Of a DNA stretch of 31,871 bases, positions 10,896 to 21,651 are shown piece by piece. The position numbers and the translations under genes are program-made. The notes beneath the pieces are model-generated. The model was not told the origin of the DNA. It made no database searches and was given only the letters and a program-made list of their open reading frames with translations. Origin of the DNA: Multifurca ochricompacta (lineage: Eukaryota > Basidiomycota > Agaricomycetes > Russulales > Russulaceae); NCBI GenBank assembly GCA_022496185.1, contig WTXG01000356.1, positions 1-31,871 of the forward strand, given 5' to 3'. The number at the start of each line of letters is the position of its first letter. The first letter of the stretch is position 1.

Positions 10896-11800
10896 GCACT
10901 AGACAAGAAACCCATCCAGGTCTCGGAGTAGGGAACGGGATTGATGTAGACATCGACGAAACGTGGCTGGGGTCTGAAATAGAAAAGCGGCGCGTAGGAG
11001 CGCAGAAAACGGAGGCATCGTGCGGGAGGATCCATGCGACCAATATAACCCGTGAAAGCGTAGACTGGAATATTGGAGAGACAGACAAATTGCGTGTCCC
11101 CATTCGTTTGCGACGAGGGTCTTTGCTCTCCTGAAAACAAGCCTCGAGCTAGTATCTTGAGCCCCGCATGGGAAGCGTGGATGTAAAATCTTCAAGAGGA
11201 AGAGGGAATAGAGCACGCAGGAACCTGTGAGGGTTGTTATGGCTTAGGTGAATTGTCACCAGTCGGACTAGTGGCTAGTCATGATGCTGAATTATCGATG
11301 GAGATTTGTAAGTCGTACTTGTTAGGTAAAAAGAGAGAAAATGACTGACATATGGGACCAGCTTCAAGCGATTGACAGCCCAAGCAAGAGATATTCGCCG
11401 CAATATCATAGTTGACGGGATCCCAATTTCACCAATGACGTCAAAATTTCCGGTAAGCGACGCGGCGGGAAAGAGCCAGTAGAAAAACAGAAACGGCGTG
11501 ACGAAGAAAGCCATCAGGTCATATCCGTGCGGGCTTGGCCACTATGGAAGATGGAATAGGTAGGGAGGAAAGTAAGGGGTGGGGGAGGTTATTAATAGGA
11601 TTGGATGTCGCATCGATGAGCTCAAAACCAGATCCCAGAAGGTAGGGATGATGATGCACCGGTGGTTGATAAGAACAAGAAGAGTACGTATGAGGTAGAG
11701 AGGTAGAGGTAGAGGTAGAGGTAAGAGGGATGGGGATAATTGTGCGTGCTCATCAGGACTGTGACGTGACGCGTGACGTGACGATGATACAACCTTCCGT
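10896..11800. other. Gene-poor stretch with one unidentified minus-strand frame
   Basis: There is no recognisable gene. A minus-strand open frame at 11514-11275 starts MAFFVTPFLFFYWLFPAA, which is hydrophobic and could be a membrane segment, and is followed by a plausible splice donor. I do not recognise it and could not join it to further coding sequence. Short G/A-rich tandem units (GGTAGA type) lie near 11695-11725. A 10-base direct repeat GTGACGTGAC lies at 11761-11770 and 11773-11782, just outside the hAT-like element. Confidence 0.35.
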
Positions 11801-11808
11801 AGCCTATC
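11801..11808 (+). repeat. 8-bp target site duplication, left
   Basis: AGCCTATC, repeated exactly at 12389-12396, flanks the 580-bp inverted-repeat element. Eight base pairs is the hallmark of hAT transposition. Confidence 0.9.
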
Positions 11809-12388
11809 TAGTGTTCGCCACGGGTAACCCGCGGGTAAAAACACATGGACCCGTACCCGTACCCGTATGTACCCGGACCCTTGGTACGGGTTTGCCATAC
11901 TACGGGTACGGGTACACCACGGGTCGTATACCTGCGGGTAAGGGTAGATATTTATATTTCAAGTCTGATAGCCTAGAATAACATTGTACTACTTAAGTTA
12001 TAATCCATTCATCATCTGGCCATTCTTCATTGTTTTTGGTATCAGGTTGAGATGCTGCATACTTTAAATCAGCAGTCTCTACATAACCTGCCTTCATCCA
12101 AGCTCCCAAACATAGAAGAACCTAAGTTGTATGCAATGGGACCACTGGGTCTGTATACAGTATCTACAATACATGTACTGTATAGTTTTTCTGTGGCTGG
12201 TGCAATGCCACATGCGTTGCCACCCTCATTGCTGCCCTTCCAATTTCAGCTTACCCGCTCTGGCGGGTAAGGGTTGGGTGTCTGCGGGTAGGGGTCACAT
12301 GAGGGGTATGAAGACTTGACCCCAACCCGTACCCGCATGTACCCTGACCACATACCCGGCGGGTTGCGCCTACCCGTAGCGAACACTA
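11809..12388. mobile_element. Non-autonomous hAT-like transposon (MITE), 580 bp
   Basis: Both ends carry TAGTGTTCGC(C/T)ACGGGTA in inverted orientation (about 17 of 18 bases matching), flanked by an 8-bp target duplication AGCCTATC. Inside the ends, many copies of CGGGTA/TACCCG in both orientations form subterminal repeats, over about 130 bp on the left and 130 bp on the right. Such motifs are typical transposase binding arrays in hAT elements. The 280-bp middle is AT-rich and non-coding. With no transposase it must have been mobilised in trans. Assignment to hAT rests on the 8-bp duplication and the TAGTGTTCGC terminus. Confidence 0.88.
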
Positions 12389-12396
12389 AGCCTATC
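12389..12396 (+). repeat. 8-bp target site duplication, right
   Basis: Exact copy of AGCCTATC at 11801-11808. Confidence 0.9.
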
Positions 12397-13351
12397 TCCG
12401 GTTCTGCTACCCTAATTTTTTTGCCCACACTGGAAACTAGTCTAACCGACACAAAAGGTGACGTCCCAGTCTTCATGGCTGTTCTTGCGACCCATCACCC
12501 ATCCCTCTCCCGCGCCGTCTCTGATTAACTCTGTCGACGTGTTCATTATCGGGGTAGGTTGGTATCTCTGGAGGGAGGTAGACGTAGCTCTAGAGCTAAT
12601 GCTCTAACGCTCAAGTAGATTGTATTAGCACGTAATGTGGCCCACGCTCATTATAGAACACTCCGTTCGAGCTCGAAAACGCATTCACTATTCTCACTCC
12701 ATCTGAATCATGGCCATGAGAACCAAGAAAAGCTACAGTCACAAGGGGTGATTAGGCACAGCCCTATCGATTTATGCTTTCCACCAGTTTCGAGAAAGAC
12801 TTTATCTTGCCTTGCAGTCATAATCGCTGTACAAGGACTGCTGCTTTCCGAGAGCGCGCGCACAGTAGCACCATTGAGCTCGCTTTTATCGGCCAGTGTC
12901 TCTTTCATTTTGAATTAGTCTAGCCCTGGCGTGTTCATCACTATATTGGATTGGAGCGCGCGCGTCTCCTATCAGCCCACTGGCGACGGCCATCGAGTTG
13001 CGTTCGAAGATTTCACTTTTGCGCATCAGTCGATGATTCACACGACGTTAATGCAGGTAAGTAACGGGTATACACCGTGAATGGTGTTCCTGCAGCAGTA
13101 GGGTTGAGCCTTGTGGTGACCACCGCTTTTGCGAGGTAGCTGGATCATAAAAACTGTATCTTGATTTCGTGGTTATTATGAGTTGCTGGGCAGTGATAAG
13201 TTCCAAGAGATACAGCGAGTTAGCGCATGACCATGGGAAAAGTCATGGATTCTACAACCAAGATGATGTGAATGTGAACAAAGGGCAGGCTGAATGACAA
13301 GTGACAAAGTGCAGAGTAGTTGCATATATACCATTCCTCACAAGAAGAACT
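12397..13351. other. Spacer, no confident gene
   Basis: About 950 bp between the hAT-like element and the 5S rRNA gene. Open frames exist, such as one from 12918 to about 13078 that reaches a good GTAAGT donor near 13055, but none shows a family I recognise or links to a second exon. I treat it as non-coding or too decayed to read. Confidence 0.4.
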
Positions 13352-13469
13352 ATCCACGGCCATAGGACTCTGAAAGCACCGCATCCCGTCCGATCTGCGC
13401 AGTTAACCAGAGTGCCGCCCAGTTAGTACCACGGTGGGGGACCACGCGGGAATCCTGGGTGCTGTGGTT
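13352..13469 (+). rRNA. 5S rRNA: 5S ribosomal RNA
   Basis: The 118-bp sequence begins ATCCACGGCCATAGGACTC and ends GGTGCTGTGGTT, the standard fungal 5S layout. The ends pair with each other to form helix I. The conserved blocks GAAAGCACCGCATCCCGTCC, AGTTAACCAGAGTGCC and TAGTACCACGGTGGG are all present in order. It is followed at once by a T run, the Pol III stop signal. Dispersed single 5S genes occur in many fungi; in basidiomycetes 5S often sits in the rDNA repeat, and no other rRNA is present here. It looks intact and is likely transcribed. Confidence 0.95.
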
Positions 13470-13479
13470 TTTTTTTTTT
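13468..13479 (+). terminator. Pol III T-run terminator of 5S rRNA
   Basis: Twelve consecutive T residues directly at the end of the 5S gene. Confidence 0.85.
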
Positions 13480-13868
13480 CTTCACTTCACAGAGTGTCCC
13501 TATAGTGCTTCCCATAAATCACACAACAACAGCACCTACCTGAAGAACGCAAGAACCCTCAAGTTTTACCGCATGTTTTAGGATATACACGTAATGGGAT
13601 TGAGATGCGGCCGGGGAATCTGACATCGCCGAATGTCTTTTGCCTGCATCGGGCTCACGAGCTCTGCCAGCACTCCTTCACGCTCACCGTACCCTCCATC
13701 GATCAGGCGCTTTGCTATCCTTCCATATCTGTCACAACACATGGTATCATGAGTACTGCGCGTCTATCATTCATATCTCATGCACCTTGATGGGACTTAT
13801 TTGTATGTACACGAGGCAGTGCTGTCATCACCCCCTCCCCACACAAACCGACCCCTACCACCAGTCTC
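13480..13868. promoter_or_regulatory. Region upstream of the intact NLR
   Basis: A 389-bp gap between the 5S gene and the NLR start codon, so it should hold the NLR core promoter and 5' UTR. The last 60 bp are C-rich and pyrimidine-biased, as is common before fungal start codons. No TATA box was assigned. Confidence 0.4.
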
Positions 13869-16800
13869 ATGTCCTCCCAGACTCTGCTTCCATCCTCCTC
13901 CTCCTCCTCCCCCTCGAATTTTCAACACATATTCAATACAGCCTTGAGGACTTACGAGAAGCAAACGAAGAAAAATCTCCTCGCCCATCCACTTGCCGCC
14001 CGACTCCAAGCTTGTGACTCTCCTAGCGCGGTTCTAGCCGTGCTTCAAGGTCAAGTCCAGGAGTTCGATCAAACTCGAAGTAGCGACGAGGGGTTGATGA
14101 AATGGCTCGGTCCAACCGTGAATGTCCTCTACGCATTGTCCGCGACGCTTGGAGAAGGTGTTGGCCTCGTAAGCATACAAAAGTCATGTCATTGGGGTTC
14201 TGTGTTTCAACACCTTTTACTTAGATATTCTCGCCTGCGAAAGTAATATTTGCCGGAGTTGGTGTCCTCCTTCTAGTGGGTAGCTTCCTCACTCCTTCGT
14301 GTAAGTCACCATTGTGACACTGAAGTCTCTTAGGCGGCCAAGGATGTCGGCGCTAGCCAAGACGCTCTCTTCAACCTCTTTGAGCGCATACAGAACTTCA
14401 TAAAACGTCTAGAGACCTATTCCGAAGTGCCGCCAACGGAGGCAATGATGGAAATAATCGTGAAGATAATGGTCGAGGTGCTCTGTATCCTCGCCCTTAC
14501 AACAAAGGAACTTAAGCGGGGACGGACGAGTGAGTTAGCTTTTAGTTATGTATCGCTCCCTACTCACTTCCAATCAGAGAAATATTTGAAGAAGTTGGTA
14601 GGGAGCACAGATGCTGAGGATGCGCTGAAGAGACTGGACGTACTGACAAACGAAGAGGCTCGAATGGCTACCGCGCAAATCCTTAAGGTTACACATGGCG
14701 TAGATAGCAGGGTAAAGGACGTCAGTGACAAAATAAAGGTAGTCATAGATGGTACGCAAAGTACGCTCAATAGGTCACTCGCTTTATCCTGAACCCCGAC
14801 GTTGTTAGATGGCAAAGAAGTAAAAGGAATTATTCAACAAGAAGCAAAGGGAGCTAAAGAATATGCACAAGAGACGGCTAGGGAAGCAAAGGTGATCATG
14901 CAAAAGACTGCAAACGATGTAAATGACATAAAGCGTTCGTGATTTTACTGCCGCAGTGTTGTAAGGTTTGAACACACTCTGTCACAGGGAACCAGTTGCG
15001 ACAGGACCTGCGAAAATGGCTCTGTCCCCCAGATCCATCTACGAATCATAATATCGCATGCAGTGCACATCACAAGGGAACAGCCGAGTGGTTCTTTAAA
15101 GGTAGTATCTTCGAAGAGTGGAAGTCCACTGGTTCCCTGTTGTGGATCCACGGAAAACGTGCGTTCCTCTTGAACTCCCCGTTAGATTGCCTTTGATAGC
15201 CTCTTGTATTTGTAGCGGGCTCTGGTAAAAGCATCCTTTGGTTCGTGATTCCTACATTGTGACTACTTTATGGAACTTATCGTAAGCCAGCTCCGCAATC
15301 ATCCAAGATACCATAGCCTCGCAAGAGTCTGGATCAGCTTCCATGGCATATTTTTATTTCGACTTTCGGGATGTCGACAAGCAACACCGTCGCAGCTTAC
15401 TACCCTCTCTTCTCATTCAACTTTCCGCTTGCTCTATTCCTCGTTGTGACATCCTCTTCCATCTTTATATGTCACATGACGATGGCGCGCGTAAGCCCAG
15501 TGATGGCGCTTTGACGGAATGCCTGAAAGAAATGCTCTCACTCCCGGATCAAACATCAACTTATGTTATCGTAGACGCACTCGACGAGTGTCCGAACAAC
15601 TCAGGAATTCCAACCCCACGAGAGCAGGTTCTTCAACTTGTGAAGGATCTCGTTGCCCTACGCCTACCGAATTTCCACATTTGCGTTACTAGTCGGCCGG
15701 AGATCGACATCCGCGCGGCCCTTGAGCCCTTGGCAATTCACACTGTATCCCTTCATGACCAAAATGGACAAAATAAAGATATCGTGGACTATGTCCGCTC
15801 TGTCGTCTACTCAGACTCGGAAACGATGATGAGGAGATGGCGGGACGAAGATAAGGACCTGGTTATCAAGACACTCTCAGAAAAAGCCGACGGAATGTAA
15901 GGACGTACACAACATACCCTAGTTCTACTTACTCATATTGTCACACAGGTTTCGATGGGTTTTTTGCCAACTCGAAGTCCTTCGCCACTGTCTTCCTCCG
16001 AGTGTCCGCCGCACCCTCAACGAGTTGCCAGAATCATTGGACGAAACTTACGAGCGCATGTTGAATGAAATCAACAAGGCTAATAGGGATCACGCTTACC
16101 GTCTCTTGCAGTGCCTTGCTGTAGCCATTCGACCACTTCTCGTCGAGGAGCTTGCAGAAGTTCTCGCGGTTGACTTTGACGAACCCGGAGGAATTCCGAA
16201 GTTGAACTCAGATTGGCGATGGGATGACCAAGAACAAGCCGTGGTGTCCGCGTGCTCAAATTTAGTCGCGATCGTCCCTGCTCAAGGTTCCTATGTTGTG
16301 CAGTTTTCCCATTTCTCCGTAAAGGAGTTCTTGACTTCGGATCGCCTTGCAAATTCATGTGGGGATATCTCGCGTTATCACATCGATCTAGAGCCTGCAC
16401 ATACCACCCTCGCACAGGCTTGTCTGGGCGTTCTACTCCACCTGGATGAACATGTGGAAAATAGCGCCAAGAGGTTTCCTTTAGCTCAATATGCTGCCAA
16501 ACACTGGCTTCATCATGCCAAGTTTGAAAACGTGTCGGCGCACATAAAGGAGGGGATGGAGCACTTGTTTGACTCGGACAAACCACACCTTGGGGCTTGG
16601 ATCCAACTGTTCGACATAGACGATCAAGACGTGCGCTATGATTACGGGACGTACCGATTACCACGTGAAGCGACCCCTTTATATTATGCCATCTTATGCG
16701 GATTTTTAGACCTGGCAGAATATTATGTTACCAAGCGTCCACGACATGTGAATGCCAGGGGTGGTTACCACGAGACTACCTTTCACGCGGCGGTGTCCAA

Positions 16801-17356
16801 GCAGGACCTCCGAATGATGCAGTTACTAATTGACCACGGTGGGAATGTGAACGTACGTGGCGCGTGGAATCGGACTCCACTGCACCTGGCGTCGTTGCGG
16901 GGATATCTTGACATCGCCCATTGGCTCCTCGATCATGGCGCGGAGGTGAATGCAAAGCAGGACAACCAATGGACCCCTCTGCATATGGGAGTGTATCATG
17001 GGCGCTTAGAGGTTGTTCGGTTGTTTCTTGAGCGCAAGGCAGATGTCGAAGCTAGGGATTCTCAAGGCAGGGCTCCATTGCACCTAATATCCGAACCTTA
17101 CATTATTACGGGTCAGCTACAAATCGTGCAGTTATTGTTGGATAACGGTGCAGACCCAAACACACAGAATGGGAAAGGATCAACTCCGCTGCATATCGTA
17201 TTTTCTAACGGTAAGCTTGAAGTCGCACGCCTTTTGCTCGCGCATGGCGCGAAAGTAGATGTGAAGGACAATGTAGGAAAAACTCCATACGAGGCAGGGT
17301 TGGAAAGTGGTCATCAGGGTATCATGCAGTTGTTGTCAAAACACGGTGGCACGTGA
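13869..17356 (+). CDS. NLR-3: intact Goodbye-like / NACHT / ankyrin STAND protein (1018 aa)
   Basis: Predicted cytosolic NLR-like sensor ATPase. Nine exons: 13869-14168, 14225-14275, 14334-14529, 14578-14751, 14809-14934, 14988-15158, 15216-15240, 15291-15896, 15949-17356. Lengths sum to 3057 nt with phase kept at every junction. Residues 1-240 match the fungal STAND N-terminal Goodbye-like domain (CDSPSAVLAVL, NVLYALSATLGEGVGL, FSPAKVIFAGVGVLLL). 241-282 is a charged helical linker. NACHT: Walker A GKPGSGKS at 338-345, YFYFDF near 368, Walker B VIVDALDE around 440-447, CVTSRPE near 480. Winged-helix segment 551-680 includes FSHFSVKEFL (669-678). About seven ankyrin repeats run from 791 to the end. 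In fungi such proteins act in non-self recognition and regulated cell death; the ligand here is unknown. It is the only intact copy among five related loci. Confidence 0.92.
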
Positions 17357-17652
17357 GTATACATGTATCGCACGTTTACTTTTCTACTCAGGATTTAAAC
17401 ACGGAGATCCCTCATTCATTTCTTACTCAACCACCTACTAGTGATGGATCATAGTTTGCTAAACGTGGAATAGCAAAAGTCAAATCAGTGCTTGTTCTCG
17501 CTTAGAGACGTATGGTAAAGTGTTGTGCTCAAATGTGAATGAGAGAATAGACGGGAAGTGGGAATCCTCGATAATACCTCTACAATCATCAAAGACATAA
17601 TAGAGACCATGTGCGAAGCAGGATTGGCTTCCACTAGTTCACGGCAGCCCGA
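17357..17652. other. 3' flank of NLR-3
   Basis: Just under 300 bp with no gene seen. It should contain the NLR-3 3' UTR and polyadenylation site. Confidence 0.4.
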
Positions 17653-18262
17653 TGTAAGGACGGCTCGGGCGTTGAGTATGACACCTTCAGCTATCGTCAC
17701 TCATGGTCGAACTCACTTCTCTCTTTCGTTACAATCCCTGAATTAGAGCAATTATGATTTGATCAGTACATTATATTCGCATTCCGGGCCGCCGGCCCGT
17801 CCATTCTCTACCTTCAATTTCTCATTTTCTTCACATCCCCGTCCATTCCTTACAATTAGTTTCATCACCTACCGGATTATTGCCTTGCTTGTGTCTATCC
17901 TTCATTCCAAGTTCACTGCCTATGGCCTTCTTTTACTATACCGCTGTTCTGCTTCATAACTGGACTCTTAACAAGTATATAAAGGTATCTACAATACTTG
18001 TAGTAGAGCAACCAGTGAGCCACCAGAAGCAGAAATCAAACAGAATTTCTCTCCCTTTATCTTTAATTTTGTGTGCTAAATAACTTCTCGACGATGTCAA
18101 GCGCAAGGTCAAACGGAACCAGCAAACAGCGTATTCACAATTACAAGCACAGCACACCCTCGTTCAAAGTCCTTAGTTACCTCGGGCCCCCTCTTCTCAC
18201 TCTCTTCTCCTCTTTTTTCCGAAACACTTTGCCTCGCACTCACCGCGGACTGGATCTGTACA
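17653..18262 (-). repeat. Dispersed repeat copy 2 (candidate solo LTR), inverted
   Basis: Read on the minus strand, it starts TGTACAGATCC and ends CCTTACA, and shares with copies 1 and 3 the block around CTACTACAAGTATTGTAGATAC, the TATATACTTG core, and the CGGCCCGGAATGC block. It is about 610 bp, a little longer than copy 3, and more diverged. I see no clear target duplication. Confidence 0.6.
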
Positions 18263-18420
18263 CCGGCGATGGTGTTTTGACGCACGTTCTCGCTCCTGTG
18301 ATCATAGAATGCTCTGGACGAATGTTCCCAACACAAACACACAACACTTCCGGAATTCCATAAAGATCTTTGTTGGCCCGTAGGCCTTACAAACCTACAG
18401 TCTAATGGGTGTTAACCAGT

Positions 18421-18830
18421 CGATCGGGGGGATCGATATCCGAAAAAACTTATAACTATCGTTCAACCTCTAGAGCGTTTATCGCCCTGTGTGTATCACT
18501 TCACGACGAAAGCGGGACAAAAAAAAAAAGGGGGAGGAAGATAAAAAATGATCGATCAATGTCTGCTTTGTTTATCGTTCCGACTCGGACTCGATCATAT
18601 GCGAAGATGGCCAGAGGAAGATTAGAGATATCACGTTATAGAGACACTTTCTTGGGGAGTTACTCTTATCGTCACGCAGGGCCCAACTCGAAGGTTTTCC
18701 TTTGCCACTCTCGTCTTCCTCCGAGTGTCCGCCGTTCTCTGAATGATGTTGCCCGAATGAATTAGTGGAGAGGGAACTTACGACTACGAGCGTCATAGCT
18801 AGCCATTCGGCCGCCCGCTTCGCGTTCCGT
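18421..18830 (+). pseudogene. NLR relic B: short NACHT/winged-helix fragment
   Basis: Short blocks line up in order with the intact NLR: ATCGATATCCG near 18433 (the SRPEIDIR region), TGTATCACTTCACGACGAAAG near 18491 (VSLHDQ), a MRRWREEDK-like stretch near 18599-18630, and GCAGGGCCCAACTCGAAG near 18678. CTTCCTCCGAGTGTCCGCCG at 18714-18733 (LPPSVRR) comes next, then AGCCATTCGGCC near 18802 (VAIRPL). Stops, indels and at least one deletion break every frame. This is the most decayed copy of the cluster, and it lies beside inverted repeat copy 2. Confidence 0.72.
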
Positions 18831-19180
18831 GGTGTTGCAGTAAGATAAGATAAGGGGTGATAAGATCTAGGTCTAGATCTAGTCGAGTGTGAAGGTGAGC
18901 CTGGGGTCGCTAGTCCCGAAGGTCCGTTGTTATGCCCAAATAAAAATAAAGTAACTGATCGCGGACGGATTAGAGCACAAGCAGGGCAGACAGTCATATC
19001 ATCTCATCTCTGCTGATGTTGATCAAATCAAATCGAAAAACGGGTTCTATTATATTCTATTACTCTATTACTATCTAATCTATAGCGAGGCAATAATCCA
19101 CTGTATGTGCGTGCTGGTAAACTTAAATTAATTGCAATTGATAGTCATGGAAGTGTGTCGTCTTGATCATGTTATGTGGG
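18831..19180. other. Spacer 3' of the DHA1 transporter
   Basis: About 350 bp without a gene. It has short tandem motifs (ATAAG near 18840-18860, CTAG-rich near 18868-18885, CTATTA near 19045-19070). It should hold the 3' UTR of the minus-strand transporter. Confidence 0.4.
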
Positions 19181-21267
19181 TCATGCTTCATTGTATACCT
19201 CTCCCGCCTTCCGCTCTTCCCTCTCAGCGGCAAGTTCTTTTGCAATTATTAGATCCTGTATATCGATATGAGCGTTTGAGCACATAAAGAGGAAATTCAT
19301 GGATCACAGATACTCACAGTGCATGGAGCGAACCTGCTCCCTGCGCGAATTCTCGGTCCATATTTGTAAAAAATGAAGGGAACGGGTGCGAGCAAGAGTG
19401 AGACGCCCGCGATAAGTGTCGATGCCCAGTTGATGCCCATCTACGTCGGATCGCCTCGGAGTCAGTCTTTCGGTGCTACAAACCCTGTGAATTCGACGCA
19501 CCCTGTTAAACATCTGTGTCGTGAAGAGCGGGAAAGCCGCTGCCACTCCCGATCGGATCATGGTGTTCGCGGCGAAGGCGGAGGCAGCGTACATTATGTA
19601 CGAATCAAGGATATAGCTCTGCTCCCCCAAAAAAAGAAAAGAAAAAAAAATTAGTTTTTTACAAGACGATGGCGTGGTGGTGCGTGTGATGGCTTACCAG
19701 GAATGAGATGAAGATCAGAATGGCGCTCATTCCGACGAAGATCGTGCCCAAAGCTGGCACGTACCAAGGGATGGATGCATAGTTGCCCGTCCAACCGAGC
19801 CAGAGCGTACCGATGACCAGCATTGGCCCAGCGATCATTCCCATCGGCAGACGCTTCTCGGGTGGCGGGAAGCCTCGCCATTCCTTGATCAGCTGTGGGT
19901 ATGACCGCGAGAAGAACCAGGCTACGAAGACGGAAAGGATGGCACCAATGCCGAAGCCGGTGAATATCAGGCCGTTCTGTGGGATGGTGAGACCGCGCTT
20001 TCCGATGAAGATCACCGGGTAGGCTTCGAATACTGCTCCCCAATCAGTATTTTTAACATCCACCGGGGAGAGGCATGCGACTCACAGGAATAGATAATAC
20101 CATAAACCAAGGATGTGTAGATAGTGATGAGAACGAGAATTGGTTCGACGAACATCATCGTGAAGGGTCGCAGGATGGTGACGCGGAGAATCTCGCGCGG
20201 TGTCCATTTCCTGGTTTCGCTCTCCGCGAGCAGGCCTTTATTAGCCACAGGATCGAGTTTCCTTAGACGCCTAGCCTAAATTGATGACAAAATTGTTTTC
20301 AGATGCGGGCCCCCCAAAAACGAAAAGACTAACCTTCTGAGCCAATAACGTTGGTGCGTATGTCTCGGGCAGGAATGCAAAACCAAACACGGTGCACGCC
20401 CCGGCACAAATCATCAATATCCAAAATATCCACCGCCACCCGAGGTGGCTTGTGGTGACACTAGATCGCGATTTCACGCGTCAGACAACACGCGCGACAG
20501 AGCTAGGGGGGGGGGGGTGGGGGGTTACTCACTATCCACCGATGACGGGCCCAAGGACAGGTCCGATGAAAACGCTGGCGATGAAAATGGCGATGGCATG
20601 ACCACGTCCAACTGGATCCCACATATCCGCGATGATGCCGCCTGCATTGGTCAATGGAGCACAGGCAAATAAGCCTCCAAAAAATCTGGTTGCTAGGAGC
20701 GTGCCGATGTTTTGTGCGCGGGCTTGGCCAACTTGGAAGATCGCGTAAATGCCAAGCGCGATGAGCGAGACATATTTTCGTCCTAAAATCTCAGAGCCGG
20801 GACCCCATATCGGAGGACCAACGACATAACCGATAAGAAACACCGTGGTGACGAGGTTCGCGGTTTCGGTGGAGACGTGCAATTCCTGTGCGACGGCGTG
20901 AAGTCCGGACGTCGGTGCAGAAGATGCAAACGTTCTACAGCACGACCAATGGTGAGTACATATTCACAAGAGATAGATCTTTTATTTTCACTTACACATC
21001 AAGACATAAGATGCATACCACGAGTGTCACCCACCATTTGTACGCGTACGACCAGTTCTTCGGGTTCTGTGGATCATCTGGTCCATCCCACGTTACAAAC
21101 TCCAAGGCAGATTCAGACTTCTGTGATGACCCCGGTGGTGAGGATTTGGACAATGAATCTCCGCCAACCGCCGCTTCCAATTGTTGCTCAAATGGTGGGA
21201 TACCAGAAAGTCGATCCACGATAGTCGTGGTCGAGGAGTGCCCTGCGGTGATAGGGCTCATCGACAT
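19181..21267 (-). CDS. DHA1-type MFS drug/polyamine:H+ antiporter (546 aa)
   Basis: Predicted plasma-membrane proton antiporter with 12 membrane segments, of the fungal TPO1/FLR1-like DHA1 group. Eight minus-strand exons: 21267-20996, 20934-20533, 20460-20334, 20275-20086, 20032-19698, 19618-19502, 19440-19318, 19255-19181. They sum to 1641 nt and keep phase throughout. After a hydrophilic N-terminus it has the family's WDGPDDPQNPKNWSYAYKW signature ahead of the first helix. Motif A-like GSEILGRK lies at 137-144, and the antiporter motif C block GPVLGPVIGG ends near 224. SLVYGIIYSLFEAYPVIF marks helix 7-8. The tail RFAPCTDLIIAKELAAERE fixes the last exon, which a shorter stop at 19297 would miss. 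Intron 2 contains a long G run. Substrates cannot be read from sequence. The gene is divergent from the MFS pair at 22431. Confidence 0.92.
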
Positions 21268-21627
21268 GTCCGGAACTGATTAGAGACGGGAATGCTTCTA
21301 TGAGCATTTCTTACCTTCATCTTTTTAAACATATGGGAAGAAACCGCCTCGGGTTATCGTTCTTGCGAACTGTATGATTCGGAAAGTGGTGGCGTCAATA
21401 ACTCGACCCAGCGCCAGCGACACAAAGTATCTCGCTTGACTCGCTTGATAATGGTAATAGTAATTAACGAAGAACGATCCAATCTAGGACCCGATCCATC
21501 GAGCCTGGGCCGTTGTTCAAGATAGAGCCCGGCACGTCGCCCCGTTGATCAAAACAAAAAAACATTGAAGAGACCGACATGATTCACACTCGGGCATGCC
21601 AACCTGACGTCGAAGGTTTGAAAGTGA

Positions 21628-21651
21628 CTGATTCTGAATAATCAGAATCAG
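21628..21651. promoter_or_regulatory. 10-bp perfect inverted repeat in divergent promoter
   Basis: CTGATTCTGA and its exact reverse complement TCAGAATCAG are separated by ATAA. It lies about 360 bp upstream of the DHA1 start and 780 bp upstream of MFS-A. It could be a dimeric regulator site; no factor is known to me for it. Confidence 0.35.

Noticed and set aside
10711..11216. Three overlapping minus-strand open frames as a real gene
   Set aside because: None has a recognisable domain, they overlap the tail of NLR relic A, and no consistent splice model joins them.
11815..12390. TACCCG/CGGGTA arrays as interstitial telomere sequence
   Set aside because: The units are irregular, occur in both orientations, and sit strictly inside the termini of an element with 8-bp target duplications; they fit subterminal transposon repeats better.
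12637..12918. Possible 93-aa protein with a hydrophobic middle
   Set aside because: No start context, splice partner or recognisable family; the reverse strand is equally open, which points to composition rather than coding.
18073..18363. Open frame sharing SSARSNGTSK with frames at 24156-24482
   Set aside because: The similarity comes from the dispersed repeat, frames are not kept across the three copies, and the reading differs after a few residues; it is not a conserved protein.
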